64,000 nucleotides of DNA, taken from the NCBI RefSeq assembly GCF_036634195.1, contig NZ_JAZIFY010000001.1, positions 1,064,501 through 1,128,500 on the forward strand. The letters are read 5' to 3'. Below are positions 1 to 8,653 of the stretch, piece by piece. The notes beneath the pieces were generated by a model. That model did not search any database. It worked only from the letters and a program-made list of their open reading frames with translations, and had not been told where the DNA came from. Both the position numbers and the translations under genes were made by a program. Each line of letters starts with the position of its first letter. The stretch's first letter is position 1. The DNA comes from Streptomyces sp. P9-A4 (GTDB lineage: Bacteria; Actinomycetota; Actinomycetes; Streptomycetales; Streptomycetaceae).

Positions 1-3000
1 TCTCCACGGCGCGGCCGAGGGAGTCGAACTTCAGCCGGCCGGAGACCGTCATCACCTGGGTGGGCGTGGCCCCCGGCGAGGCGGACACCGAGGCGTCCTT
101 CTTGGTCTGCAGGACACGCTTGAGGCCGTCGCTGAAGGTGACGGTGTCGATGGTGTCGTCGCGTACGCCCGAGGAGGCACGGTCGAGGTGTTTGGTCGTG
201 GCGTACGGGACGGTCGCCTCGGGGTGATAGCCGAAGGTGATCGTGGCCCGGTCGCCGTCCTTCTCGTAGGGCCCGGTCACCGTGTCGAGTCGGCCGACGC
301 TGTCGTAGGACATCCGGAGCGGCTGGCCGTTGTGGTCGGTGTTCCTCTCGGGCTGCCCGTACTTGAGGTTGTACGCCGTGGACGAGCGGTAGCCGAAGCT
401 GTCCTCGACGGACTCGACGTGTACGCCGACGGTGGTGTCGTAGCCGTACTCCAGCTTGTAGCGCTGCCCCTTCGCGTTCGCCGGACCGGTCACCGATTTC
501 AGGTTCCCGTCCAGGTGGTACGTCAGGTCGGAGACGGCCGGGGTGTCGTCGTCGAGGTACTCGCGTGTCTGGCGCACTACGCCGGTCACGCAGTCGACGG
601 TGGATTCGCGGTGGCGCAGGAGTGCGCCGGTGGCCGCGGCCTTCTGCCGGATCACGTGGGCGATGCCGACGAGGTACCGGTCGCGGCACTGCGTGTCGGA
701 GCCGCTGTAGGCGAAGACGGTCTCCAGGTCGTCCGCGGTGCCCTCGTCACCCGCGTCGAAGGTGCGGATGACGTTGCCGTACTCGTCGTAGGAAAGGTCG
801 GTGAATGTGGACTTCTCCGCGGCGGCCGCGCCTTCGTAGTGCTTTTCCTCGATACGGGTGAGCTGAGGGAAGACGGTGGCGGTCCGGCTCTTCGGGTCGG
901 CCTCCTGGCCCGTGGAGGTGTCGAGCAGCCGGTAGGTGTTGAGTGTCTCGCGGTACGGGTGGCCGGCGCCGTCCTCGGTCAGCGTGCGGGTGAGCAGGCC
1001 GCGGCTCACGTATCCGTCGGTGCGGTACTCGTCGGTCAGCGTGCGGCGAACGGGGTCGTCCGTGCCGGTGCCGCGGTCCTCGGTGACCACGCGGCCGAAG
1101 CCGAGGAACTCTCGCTCCAGCCGGTCGTAGCGGCCCTGTTCGTAGCGGAAGGTGGTCAGACGCGTGTCGGCACCATCACCCGCGAGCCCGTCGAACACCG
1201 AGGTGCGGGACAGCACCCAGCGGCTCTCCTGCATGTCAGCGGTGTTGCCCGATCGGGTGTAGTCCAGGTCGATACGGGCGCCCATCGGCCGGCTGACCGA
1301 GCGGAGCAGGTTGGTGCGACCGGTCTTGTTGACCGCGACCAGGAGTTCGTTGTCCCGGGTGGACTTGACGTGGTCGGCCAGGCCGTCGCCGTTCACGTCC
1401 CGCAGGCTGGTTTCGGCCCGGCTGATGCCGGTGGACGCGTTGACGCCGGGGTTGAAGACGAAGACGCCGACGGGAGTGGGCAGGCCGACGGTGAAGTAGA
1501 CGCCCGCGCCGAGACTGGCGTTCTTGTCGACGGCGATCTCGGGGAAGCTGCCGCGGAAAGGGGCGGGCGCGGTGAAGCCGGTGCCGGTGTTGACCGCGAC
1601 CTTGATCGGGTTGGCCCCGTCGGTGAAGACCCGGTCGGTGAGGCCGTCGCCGTTGACGTCCGTCATGCTCGCGTTGGTGAACGAGGTTCCCAGCTCGGCG
1701 GAGACACCGCCCGCGAAGCCGTAGCGGTCGACGTTGAACCCGAGGTTGACGCCGACGTTGCGGCTGGACGCGTCGTTGATCGGTCCGGCCGACCAGGGTT
1801 CGCGGGCGGCGAAGGAGTAGCCGAGGTTCAACTGGACGTCGCCGTTGCCGAACACCTTGTCCGGCAGCCCGTCCCCGTTGATGTCGATCAGGTCGAGACG
1901 GACGTCGGACTCGCCGCCGCCGAGGCTGCCGCCGATGCCCAGCGACGGTTGGACCGCGCCGGTGGTGGCGGTGTTGGCGCTGGTGCCCGCGTCGGGCGCG
2001 GCCATGCCCAGTGCGCTGGCGATGGTGGCGGTCTCGCTGCCCGCGGAGAGCGACACGTTGCCGGAGACGTTGTCCGCCTCGCGGACGTTGCCGCCGAGGG
2101 TGCCGCGCGTGGCGCCGAGCGCGCCGGTCATGTCGGAGAACTGGATCTCCTTGGCGCCCACGACGTCGGGATAGCCGTCGCCGTTGAGGTCGAGGTAGTC
2201 GACCGAACCCGCGGTGATCCCGCCGACCACGGTGCCGCCGAACGGGCCCGCCGCGAGGGTGGCCGACACCTGGCCGGTGACACCGCGGCGCATCACCGCC
2301 CGGTCACCCGCCACGTCGGCGTCGGTGACGATGTCGATGGTGTCCGCGCCGAGGCGGGAACTGGTCGCCATCGCGGCGGTGACCCAGGAGGACTCGTCCT
2401 GAGCGGCCCAGCCGCCCTTGGCGGGTACGGGGGCGAACACCGCGAGCCGCGGCATGGTGAGCCGGGGATTCGCGGCGAAGGGCGCGACGTCCGCTTCCTT
2501 GGGCTCCTTGGGAAGCGCGTCCTTGAAGCTCTGGTCCAGCGTGAGTTCGGCCTGCTTGAGCGGTTGGGTGGCGCGGTCGCGGTTGCCCTGGTAGCCGATC
2601 ACACCCCAGCCGCGGTAGGGCTGGGCGAAGGCGCCCTGCCCGACGGAGCCGTGCATGGCGCTGGGCGCCGGGGTGAAGGCCGGCCAGCTGGAGGTCACGT
2701 CGTAGGTGACCGACGCGGACTGCCCGGTGAGCATGGCGAGCAGTCCGGTCTCCGTCGTGGAGTAGTCGATGTAGAGCTCGTCGCCGGCGGTGACCGGCAC
2801 GGTCAGGTCCAGGTTCGGGCCGCCGAAGAAGGTGTCCTTGGCCTGGAAGATCCGTTTGCCGAGCAGCTGCCCGCCGCGCTTCTTCACCGTGAACGCGATC
2901 TTGGCGTCACCGAGGAGCCCGAAGTTGAGGGAGATCTTCGGCCGCACCTTCAACTGGCCGGTCGTGGTGGCCTTGTAGGACTGCTGCGGCGCGGTGAGGG

Positions 3001-5570
3001 TGTCCGCCGGGTACATGGTCATGTCGTACGGCGGGGTGATCACCATCGTGGGATCGCCGGCGGCGTCGACGACCGACTCGACCCCCTGGGCGGCCGTGTA
3101 GTGCGCCTTCGGCGCCCAGCTCACCGCCGAGGCGTCGATCGGGGAGTCGGTCTTCAGCTTCCACGACATCTTCTCGAACGTGCTGACCGGAATGCTCACG
3201 TCGATCGCGGTGGTGCCGGTCGACCCGGCGGGCAGGACCTTGCGGAACACCTCCGTGCCGGGGTGGACGCCGTTGCCCTTCTCGATCACGACGGTCACGT
3301 CGTCCGAGGTCGCCTTGGACTTGACCACGTCACCGGTCAGCCGCAACGTGCCGTTCACCGGCACGGTCACCAAGGACGGCCTGCCACCGAAGCTGAAGTC
3401 GGCCGACGCGCGGAAGACGGTGTCCGCCAGCCCGTTCGCGTCCGTGCCGGCCGGCAGGTTGGTGTAGGTGATCGCCGGGTCCCACGCCACGGTGTCGTAC
3501 TTGCCGTCCAGAACGGACTGGGTGCGGAAGTAGAGTGCGTCGCCCTTCTTCACCGGAATCGACGCCACATTGCCCGGAGTGAACTCGGTGTGGTCATCGG
3601 GGCCGATCCGCTGCGCCCAGAGTTCGGCGTCCTTGTGCTGGATGGTGACCCGCACGCCGTCGGCCTTGGTGTAGGCAGCCCGCGCCGGGGAGGGATCCTG
3701 GGTCAGCTGGACGCGGCCGTCCACGCGGACGTTGCCGTCGAACGGCGCGACCCAGCGGCGCACCGTGTCCAGCAGTGGCGAGTTGTCCACCTGCTGGTTG
3801 AACTGCGCGGTCTGATCGCCGACGATCTCGCCGGTCACCGCGCCGCCCCCGATCGGCACCGGGGTGCGGGTGGAGTCCGCGCTGTAGGCGGGTTGCCCCT
3901 TCGCGTCCAGGTAACCGAACAGCACGCCGCCGTTGTTCACCAGGTCGGCTATGCCGTCGCCGTTGACGTCGCTGAAGAACCGGTCCGAGGTGGTCGTGGT
4001 GCCCACGAAGTCCAGCTGGGCCGAGGTGGTGAGGACGTACGACTCGACGCCGATGGTGCCGGACAGCGTGCGCTCGGTCGAGATTCCCGGAAGATCGGTG
4101 AGCTTGATCGGCGTGTCGCCGAACTTCGGCTCACCCCCTGGTCTGGCCAGATTGGGCCGGTAGAACACGTCGTTGTTCTTGCGGAACACCTTGTCCGGCA
4201 GGTTGTCGCCGTTCACATCGGTCAGTGTCGACAGGCCGTCGGACTGGCCCGCGCTGAACCCGACCTTCAACCCGACGGCACCCTCCTTGGTCGTCAGCCC
4301 CTGCAGGTTGTAGCCCGCGAACAGGTGCGCGCCGAAGCCGGCCGACGTGTTCGCCGAGATCGCGCTGGCCTCGCCTTCGCGGATGTTCACCCCCAGGTCG
4401 TCATCCGGCACCGCCCAACCCGCGGCGGTGGCGAAGGCGTTGTAGTCGCCCGACTGGTCGCGCACATCGTCGAAGTAGTCGAACGTGTGGGTGTTGAACA
4501 GCTGGTTGTTCTCGCCGAACTGCGACACCGAGGTGAGCAGCGTCTTGGCGAACGCGCCGGTCCGGTAGTTCAGCTCGTAGGCTCGGATCAGCTGGTCGTC
4601 CAGTTTGACCTCGACGCGCCGCAGCAGGTCGGCGGTGACCTTCTTGAACCCGTACTTGGCGTCGATCCGCACGTCCGACCGGCGGGGCTCGCCGCGCTCA
4701 CGGTCCCGGATGAACGTCACCGAGTACCTGCCGTCGGTGTCGCCGCGGCCGGTGTAGGTGATCTTCTGCGGGTACAGGTCGCTGCCCGGCACCGCGGAGC
4801 CCGCCGTGCCGCCGTCAGCCACCTTGGCGTACCGGAAGCGCAGGACGTTGTCGTTGCCGTCGCGGACCTCCCGCGCCGCCCAGGTGGCGACGCGACCCTT
4901 GCCGTCGGCCAGCGTGCTGTCGGCCGTGCCGCCGAAGAGCGTGCGGACACCCTGCTTGTCGGTGACCTCCCACCAGTAGTTCGTGGGGCTGTCGCCGTGG
5001 CGCACGATCCGGTCGAACCGGCCGCCCTCCACCCGGGAGTGGAACACCTTCTCCGCAGTGCGCGCCTGCAACGCGCTCCGGTGCGCCACCGGGGTCAACT
5101 GCTCACCGTTGAGCTGGTAGGTCTCGGTCTCCAGTCCGGCGTCGTAGCGCGGCACACCCCACCGTGTGTCGACCGTGACCATCGGGGTGGCGAGGTCCCA
5201 CCCGACGCCGAGCCACCCGTTCGTCCCCGACGAGTTGTAGGTGACGGCCAGATTCGGCTCCAGGCCCGCGCGGCCCTTGGGCACCTCCAGCGGGTACGAC
5301 AGTCGCGCGTCACCGCTGCTGTTCGCCGAGGGCGCCTCGACCAGGTTCACCCCGGAGCCGGGGTCGGCCGCCTTGATGTCCTTGATCTGGTTCGGGTTGA
5401 ACGACGTGCCCTCCGGCCCCTCCGGCCCGGTGACCGCCGACCCGGCGTCCGGCACCGTCGCGGCGGCGCTGCGCAGCAGCCCGGGCGAGGTCAGCCCGGA
5501 CATGGTGAGCACCATGGCCAGGATGATGGTCACGCCCGTCCGGCCGCGGACCACGCGCTGGACAGTCATC
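1..5570 (-). CDS. Giant secreted SpvB/FG-GAP/Rhs-repeat protein, 3' end beyond the window
   Basis: The minus-strand frame is open from an ATG at 5570 to the left edge (about 1856 codons) and its C-terminus lies outside. Residues 1-38 look like a Sec signal ending in a hydrophobic stretch. An SpvB-type domain follows, with its hallmarks (LSYPLEVPKGRAGLEPNL, then GWLGVGWDL) at about residues 85-125. Calcium-type FG-GAP/VCBS motifs of the form D-x-NGDG-x-x-D recur near residues 452, 537, 1130, 1233, 1309 and 1392. Beyond residue 1590 come Rhs/YD-type motifs (YDEYGNVI, YDSVGRLD, FDSLGRAV). Proteins with this order are usually polymorphic toxins or surface proteins whose activity sits in a variable C-terminal tip, which is not visible here. 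The start is supported by GGGGGC just upstream. No immunity gene can be assigned because the tip is missing. Confidence 0.9.
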
Positions 5571-5965
5571 AAAGAGCCCCCGTACCGCCGGACGTCCCCG
5601 GAGCACGAGTCGTCCAACGACCCCCGGCCCCCTGCGTTACCGACGGTAGCTCGCGAGCCGGGTCGTTCGTACAGGCTTTCTGGACAAGCCCCTCCCGTGC
5701 GGTCACGATCCGGCAACGGGAGTTCTGACTGGCGTGAGGGGGCGACCGTCCAGGCCGTTCCCGCCCCTTGATCACGGTGCCGGCCGGTTCGGTTACTTGG
5801 GCCGGATCACGGCGGCCCGGCCGAATGGTGTGCCCGTTCACGAGGCGTTCCGCCGGCTCGGACATCGTTCGGCCAAGGTCACGGTGGACCGGGACGGCCG
5901 CCTCGCGCAGGACGGGCAGGATCGCTGCCGTCAGGTCGTCGAGACGGCCGTGGGGCCGTACATGC
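5571..5965. other. Non-coding gap upstream of the SpvB/Rhs gene
   Basis: About 395 bases separate the SpvB/Rhs start from the peptidase stop. I see no convincing intact gene on either strand. The part from about 5800 onward carries the plus-strand integrase-like remnant listed separately. The rest probably holds the SpvB/Rhs promoter, but no clear -35/-10 pair stands out. Confidence 0.5.
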
Positions 5966-5970
5966 TCACA
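5800..5970 (+). pseudogene. Probable remnant of a tyrosine-recombinase C-terminus
   Basis: In the plus frame starting near 5830 the translation reads VPVHEAFRRLGHRSAKVTVD, then RDGRLAQDGQDRCRQVVETA. This resembles the end of Streptomyces phage-type integrases, where RRLGHxSxKVTVDRYGHL is followed by an acidic tail. The usual DRYGHL is DRDGRL here, so the tyrosine is lost, and no integrase sequence is recognisable upstream. I infer a decayed fragment left by an integrated element next to the Rhs gene. The similarity is short and could be chance in GC-rich DNA. Confidence 0.4.
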
Positions 5971-7384
5971 CCAGACCGAGCGACCGCAGCACCCGGTGCT
6001 GACCCGGGGTCGGTTCCATGGGCCAGTAGAGGTAGCAGACCCCGCCCGTACCGCCCCTGACCTTGCCGTTCGCGTCGTAGCGCTTCGTGCGGAGCCAGAT
6101 GTTCTCCCACTCGCGTCTGCGGTAGACGTGGCGGACGGCCTCGTTGTTCGGGGAGGCGGGGTCGTTGGCGATGACGTCGCCTTCCGGGGTGAAGCCGATG
6201 ACGGTCATCAGGTGGCCCGAGGTGCCGTATCCGGCGCCGGTCAGTTCGCCCTTCAGGAACGACTGGGACGTTATGGCCGGGATTCCGGCGCCGATCAGGG
6301 TCTCCAGTTCGGTCAGCGAGCGCAGCCGGGTGACCACGGCGTTCATGCCGGGGTACGTGGCGGCGTAGGCGGCGTTGAAGGGCCAGTTGCCGCAGCCCTC
6401 GTACTGGTGGTCGTAGGTGAAGCGGGCCGCGTGGCAGACCTGGGGGTCCGCGAAGTCCGGGTTCACCCAGGACAGCGCCTCGGCCGAGGGCCTCCGCCCC
6501 CAGTACTCGACGATCATCTGGGAGGAGGTCGGGCTGCACCAGGCCTCGCCGCCGTTGTCGTACTCCGGGTACTGGCCGACGTGGGTGTTCTGCGAGTAGC
6601 GGGGGACGGTCAGTTCACGGGCGACGTCCGGCGCGGAGGCCGGGACCGTGAAGCGGTCCGGGATGTCCGAGGCCATCGCGCCGAGCCGCCACACCGTGGG
6701 CGTGAGGCCGCTCCCCGGCGTGCGGTACAGGGTGAGGCGCAGCCGGTACGAGGTCAGCCGCAGCCCGCTCGCCGCGTCGTCGATCGCGAAGGTGTCCGTC
6801 CACACCGTGCTCCGGCCGTCGGTCTGGTCGTCGACCGAGGTGCGCCGGATGTCGGCGTCACCGGCGGCCCAGCGGCCCATGACGTACCAGGGGGTCGCCG
6901 CGCCGTCGCCGTAACCGCCGGACAGTTCGACCTGGAGCCAGGTGCCGGGCGGGGTGTGGGCGTTCCAGGAGGCGATCACCTCGGTCGCGGGCACGGCCGG
7001 GGTGTGCGTCGGCGAGGTCCAGCTCGCGTACTCCCAGGTACTGGTACGGCCGGTGTGCGGGTCCGTGTAGTCGGTACGGCCGGCGGCGGTGGCGATCTCC
7101 AGGCCGGGGCGGCGGCCCGCGACCGCCTTCGTCCCGGCCGCACTGCCGCACCGCCAGTCCGTGTAGGAGGACCAGAACCGGTTGTCGACGAGCCCGGGGG
7201 CGGTGGGCGCGTGGCCCCGTCCGTCTCCGTCGTCCGCTGCGGCGGCGGGCGCGGGCGCAGGGGGGCAGTCGGCGGCGCACGCGGCGGCCGGGGCCGCGGT
7301 GGCGGGCGCCGCGGCGGCCGCCGTTCCCGCGGCGGCGGCGAGGGCGGCGGTGAGGACGGTTCTGCGCGGGGTGGAGCTGGTCAT
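5966..7384 (-). CDS. Secreted C39-type peptidase-like protein
   Basis: A 472-residue protein starting at the ATG 7384 with GGGGG upstream. The N-terminus has two arginines followed by an Ala-rich hydrophobic segment (residues about 6-38), a Sec or Tat export signal. The middle (about 50-240) is a beta-rich region without a clear family. The C-terminal 200 residues look like a C39-like cysteine peptidase: Gln in YSQN, catalytic Cys in EAWCSPTSS near residue 283, His in GHLMTVIGF near 390 and Asp in NDPASPN near 405. Such Streptomyces proteins are annotated as C39 family peptidases, but there is no ABC transporter or bacteriocin precursor nearby. The role is therefore more likely extracellular proteolysis than leader processing. 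The start is chosen because upstream in-frame sequence runs into the tandem repeat at 7455-7532. Confidence 0.85.
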   Translation of the reverse strand: MTSSTPRRTVLTAALAAAAGTAAAAAPATAAPAAACAADCPPAPAPAAAADDGDGRGHAPTAPGLVDNRFWSSYTDWRCGSAAGTKAVAGRRPGLEIATAAGRTDYTDPHTGRTSTWEYASWTSPTHTPAVPATEVIASWNAHTPPGTWLQVELSGGYGDGAATPWYVMGRWAAGDADIRRTSVDDQTDGRSTVWTDTFAIDDAASGLRLTSYRLRLTLYRTPGSGLTPTVWRLGAMASDIPDRFTVPASAPDVARELTVPRYSQNTHVGQYPEYDNGGEAWCSPTSSQMIVEYWGRRPSAEALSWVNPDFADPQVCHAARFTYDHQYEGCGNWPFNAAYAATYPGMNAVVTRLRSLTELETLIGAGIPAITSQSFLKGELTGAGYGTSGHLMTVIGFTPEGDVIANDPASPNNEAVRHVYRRREWENIWLRTKRYDANGKVRGGTGGVCYLYWPMEPTPGQHRVLRSLGLV

Positions 7385-7454
7385 GGACGTGACCCCCAGT
7401 CGAGAACGGTGGGCGTGCGGGCGGGCTCCAGGGACCTGCGGGCGGACCCGCTGG

Positions 7455-7532
7455 CGTACGGGCCCTGGTACGCGGACCCATGACGTACGGGCCCTGGTAC
7501 GCGGACCCTGACGTACGGGCCCTGGTACGCGG
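7455..7532. repeat. Three tandem imperfect-palindrome repeats upstream of the C39 peptidase gene
   Basis: A unit beginning CGTACGGGCCCTGGTACG and ending GCGGACCC occurs at 7455-7479 and 7484-7508, and truncated at 7512-7532, with periods of 29 and 28 bases. Each unit is itself nearly palindromic (CGTAC-GGGCCC-TG-GTACG). The array sits 70-150 bases upstream of the peptidase start and between divergent genes. It could be an operator array or a hairpin-forming repeat. Confidence 0.8.
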
Positions 7533-7692
7533 CCCCGCCCCCGTACCGCCAGGGCCGCGCGCCCACTATCGCCGGTCCCTCCGGCCCTCCGCCAGCACTT
7601 CGCCTCGCGTCGCCGCACCAATATTGGTCTCGACCACTGGCGCCGGTACCTCGTTGACCTGCGGCGGTCCCCCGTTCCCCTACCCTGGGGCC
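7533..7692. other. Divergent intergenic region with a 12-base AT-rich perfect palindrome
   Basis: This stretch separates the minus-strand peptidase from the plus-strand kinase. It contains the perfect palindrome ACCAATATTGGT at 7617-7628, which stands out in the GC-rich surroundings about 65 bases before the kinase start. It may be a regulator site; nothing else is recognisable. Confidence 0.4.
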
Positions 7693-8322
7693 ATGAACGA
7701 CCTCGACCGCGCCGCGCACGCGCTGCTCCGGCTGCCGCCCTCCTGCGGACCGGTCCGGCTGGTCGCGGTCGACGGCCACGCGGGCTCCGGCAAGTCCACC
7801 CTCGCGGCCCGCCTCTCGGCCGCACTCGGCGACGCCCCCGTGCTGCACCTCGACGACCTCGCCACGCACGAGGAGCTGTTCGCGTGGACCGGCCGGCTGC
7901 GCGAACAGGTCCTGGAGCCGCTCGCGAGCGGCGCGGACGCCTCCTACCGCCCGTACGACTGGCGGCTCCGGCGCTTCGGAGAGCCGAGGGCGCTGCCGTC
8001 GGCCCCCGTGGTGCTCGTCGAGGGCGTCGGGGCGGGCCGGCGGGAGGTGCGGCCGTTCCTGTCGTGGCTGCTGTGGATGGAGCGAGGGCCGGAGGAGTCG
8101 TGGGCGCGGGGCCGGCACCGGGACGGGCCGGAGCAGGCCGCGTTCTGGGACGGATGGACCGTGGCGGAGACTCGCCATTTCGCCGAGGACCCCTCGCGAG
8201 CCTTCGCGGACACCCTGGTACGCGAGTGTCAGAAGGGTTACGACTGCCTTCCCGGGCCCGCTGTGACAGCGGTCGCGGACCAGATAATCACACACCGTGA
8301 CGACTTCATGTCCGTGAACTGA
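7693..8322 (+). CDS. Small P-loop kinase of the uridine kinase-like group
   Basis: A 209-residue cytoplasmic protein. The Walker A motif GHAGSGKST spans residues 28-36, followed by a LHLDDL acidic strand and a VVLVEGVGAG strand, the arrangement seen in uridine/pantothenate kinase-like NTPases. There is no full uridine kinase substrate-binding signature, so the substrate is unknown; Streptomyces paralogues are simply called uridine kinase-like or ATP-binding proteins. The ATG at 7693 lies 7 bases after a GGGG ribosome site. The gene stands alone, divergent from the peptidase gene, and a stem-loop follows at 8427. Confidence 0.8.
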   Translation: MNDLDRAAHALLRLPPSCGPVRLVAVDGHAGSGKSTLAARLSAALGDAPVLHLDDLATHEELFAWTGRLREQVLEPLASGADASYRPYDWRLRRFGEPRALPSAPVVLVEGVGAGRREVRPFLSWLLWMERGPEESWARGRHRDGPEQAAFWDGWTVAETRHFAEDPSRAFADTLVRECQKGYDCLPGPAVTAVADQIITHRDDFMSVN

Positions 8323-8653
8323 GGGGCCCCTCATCCGCTTCCGCAAGTGCCTCAACTCCGCTTGACCCAAGGGCCGTACAGGTCTTACGTTCTGATTGTG
8401 CGGCTTTTCGGAGTCGCCGCAGACGCGAAGCCCCCGGTTGTTCCCCCGTGATCGGGGGCTTCGTTCTGCCCCCGAGGGCCTCCTCCGGGGCCTTTCGCGA
8501 CCCCTTCGCGCCCCCTTCGCGACCCTTCACGCTTACCCAGGGTCACCGCTTCCGGATCATGCGCTTCTCCTTAAGCCCGCACCCCCTGCGCAGGTACGAT
8601 GCCCCCAGGTGCGGTCAAATCCCGTCCATGCGAAGACGGTTGTGGGGGACCCG
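8323..8653. other. Intergenic region between kinase and AAA ATPase genes
   Basis: This gap of about 330 bases contains the stem-loop listed separately. The rest is C-rich sequence with no convincing coding frame. The promoter of the AAA gene is presumably within 8463-8640, but no consensus boxes were recognised. Confidence 0.4.
8427..8462 (+). terminator. Stem-loop terminator after the P-loop kinase gene
   Basis: GAAGCCCCCG at 8427-8436 pairs with CGGGGGCTTC at 8453-8462 around a 16-base loop, and is followed by GTTCTG. It lies about 105 bases after the kinase stop and 190 bases before the next start. A role as an attenuator for the downstream AAA gene is also possible. Confidence 0.55.

Noticed and set aside
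188..5728. A plus-strand open frame of 1846 codons
   Set aside because: It lies opposite the SpvB/Rhs gene. Its translation is low-complexity Val/Gly/Arg/Asp typical of antisense GC-rich frames, whereas the minus frame has recognisable domains.
5569..5865. A minus-strand 98-codon frame before the SpvB/Rhs gene
   Set aside because: No recognisable domain, poor start context, and it overlaps the integrase-like remnant; probably not a gene.
5966..7384. Bacteriocin export peptidase
   Set aside because: The C39-like domain is in a secreted protein without an ABC transporter or precursor peptide gene, so leader processing is unlikely.
7455..7532. Tandem repeats considered as a mini CRISPR
   Set aside because: The copies are separated by only 3-4 bases, there are no unique spacers and no cas genes nearby.
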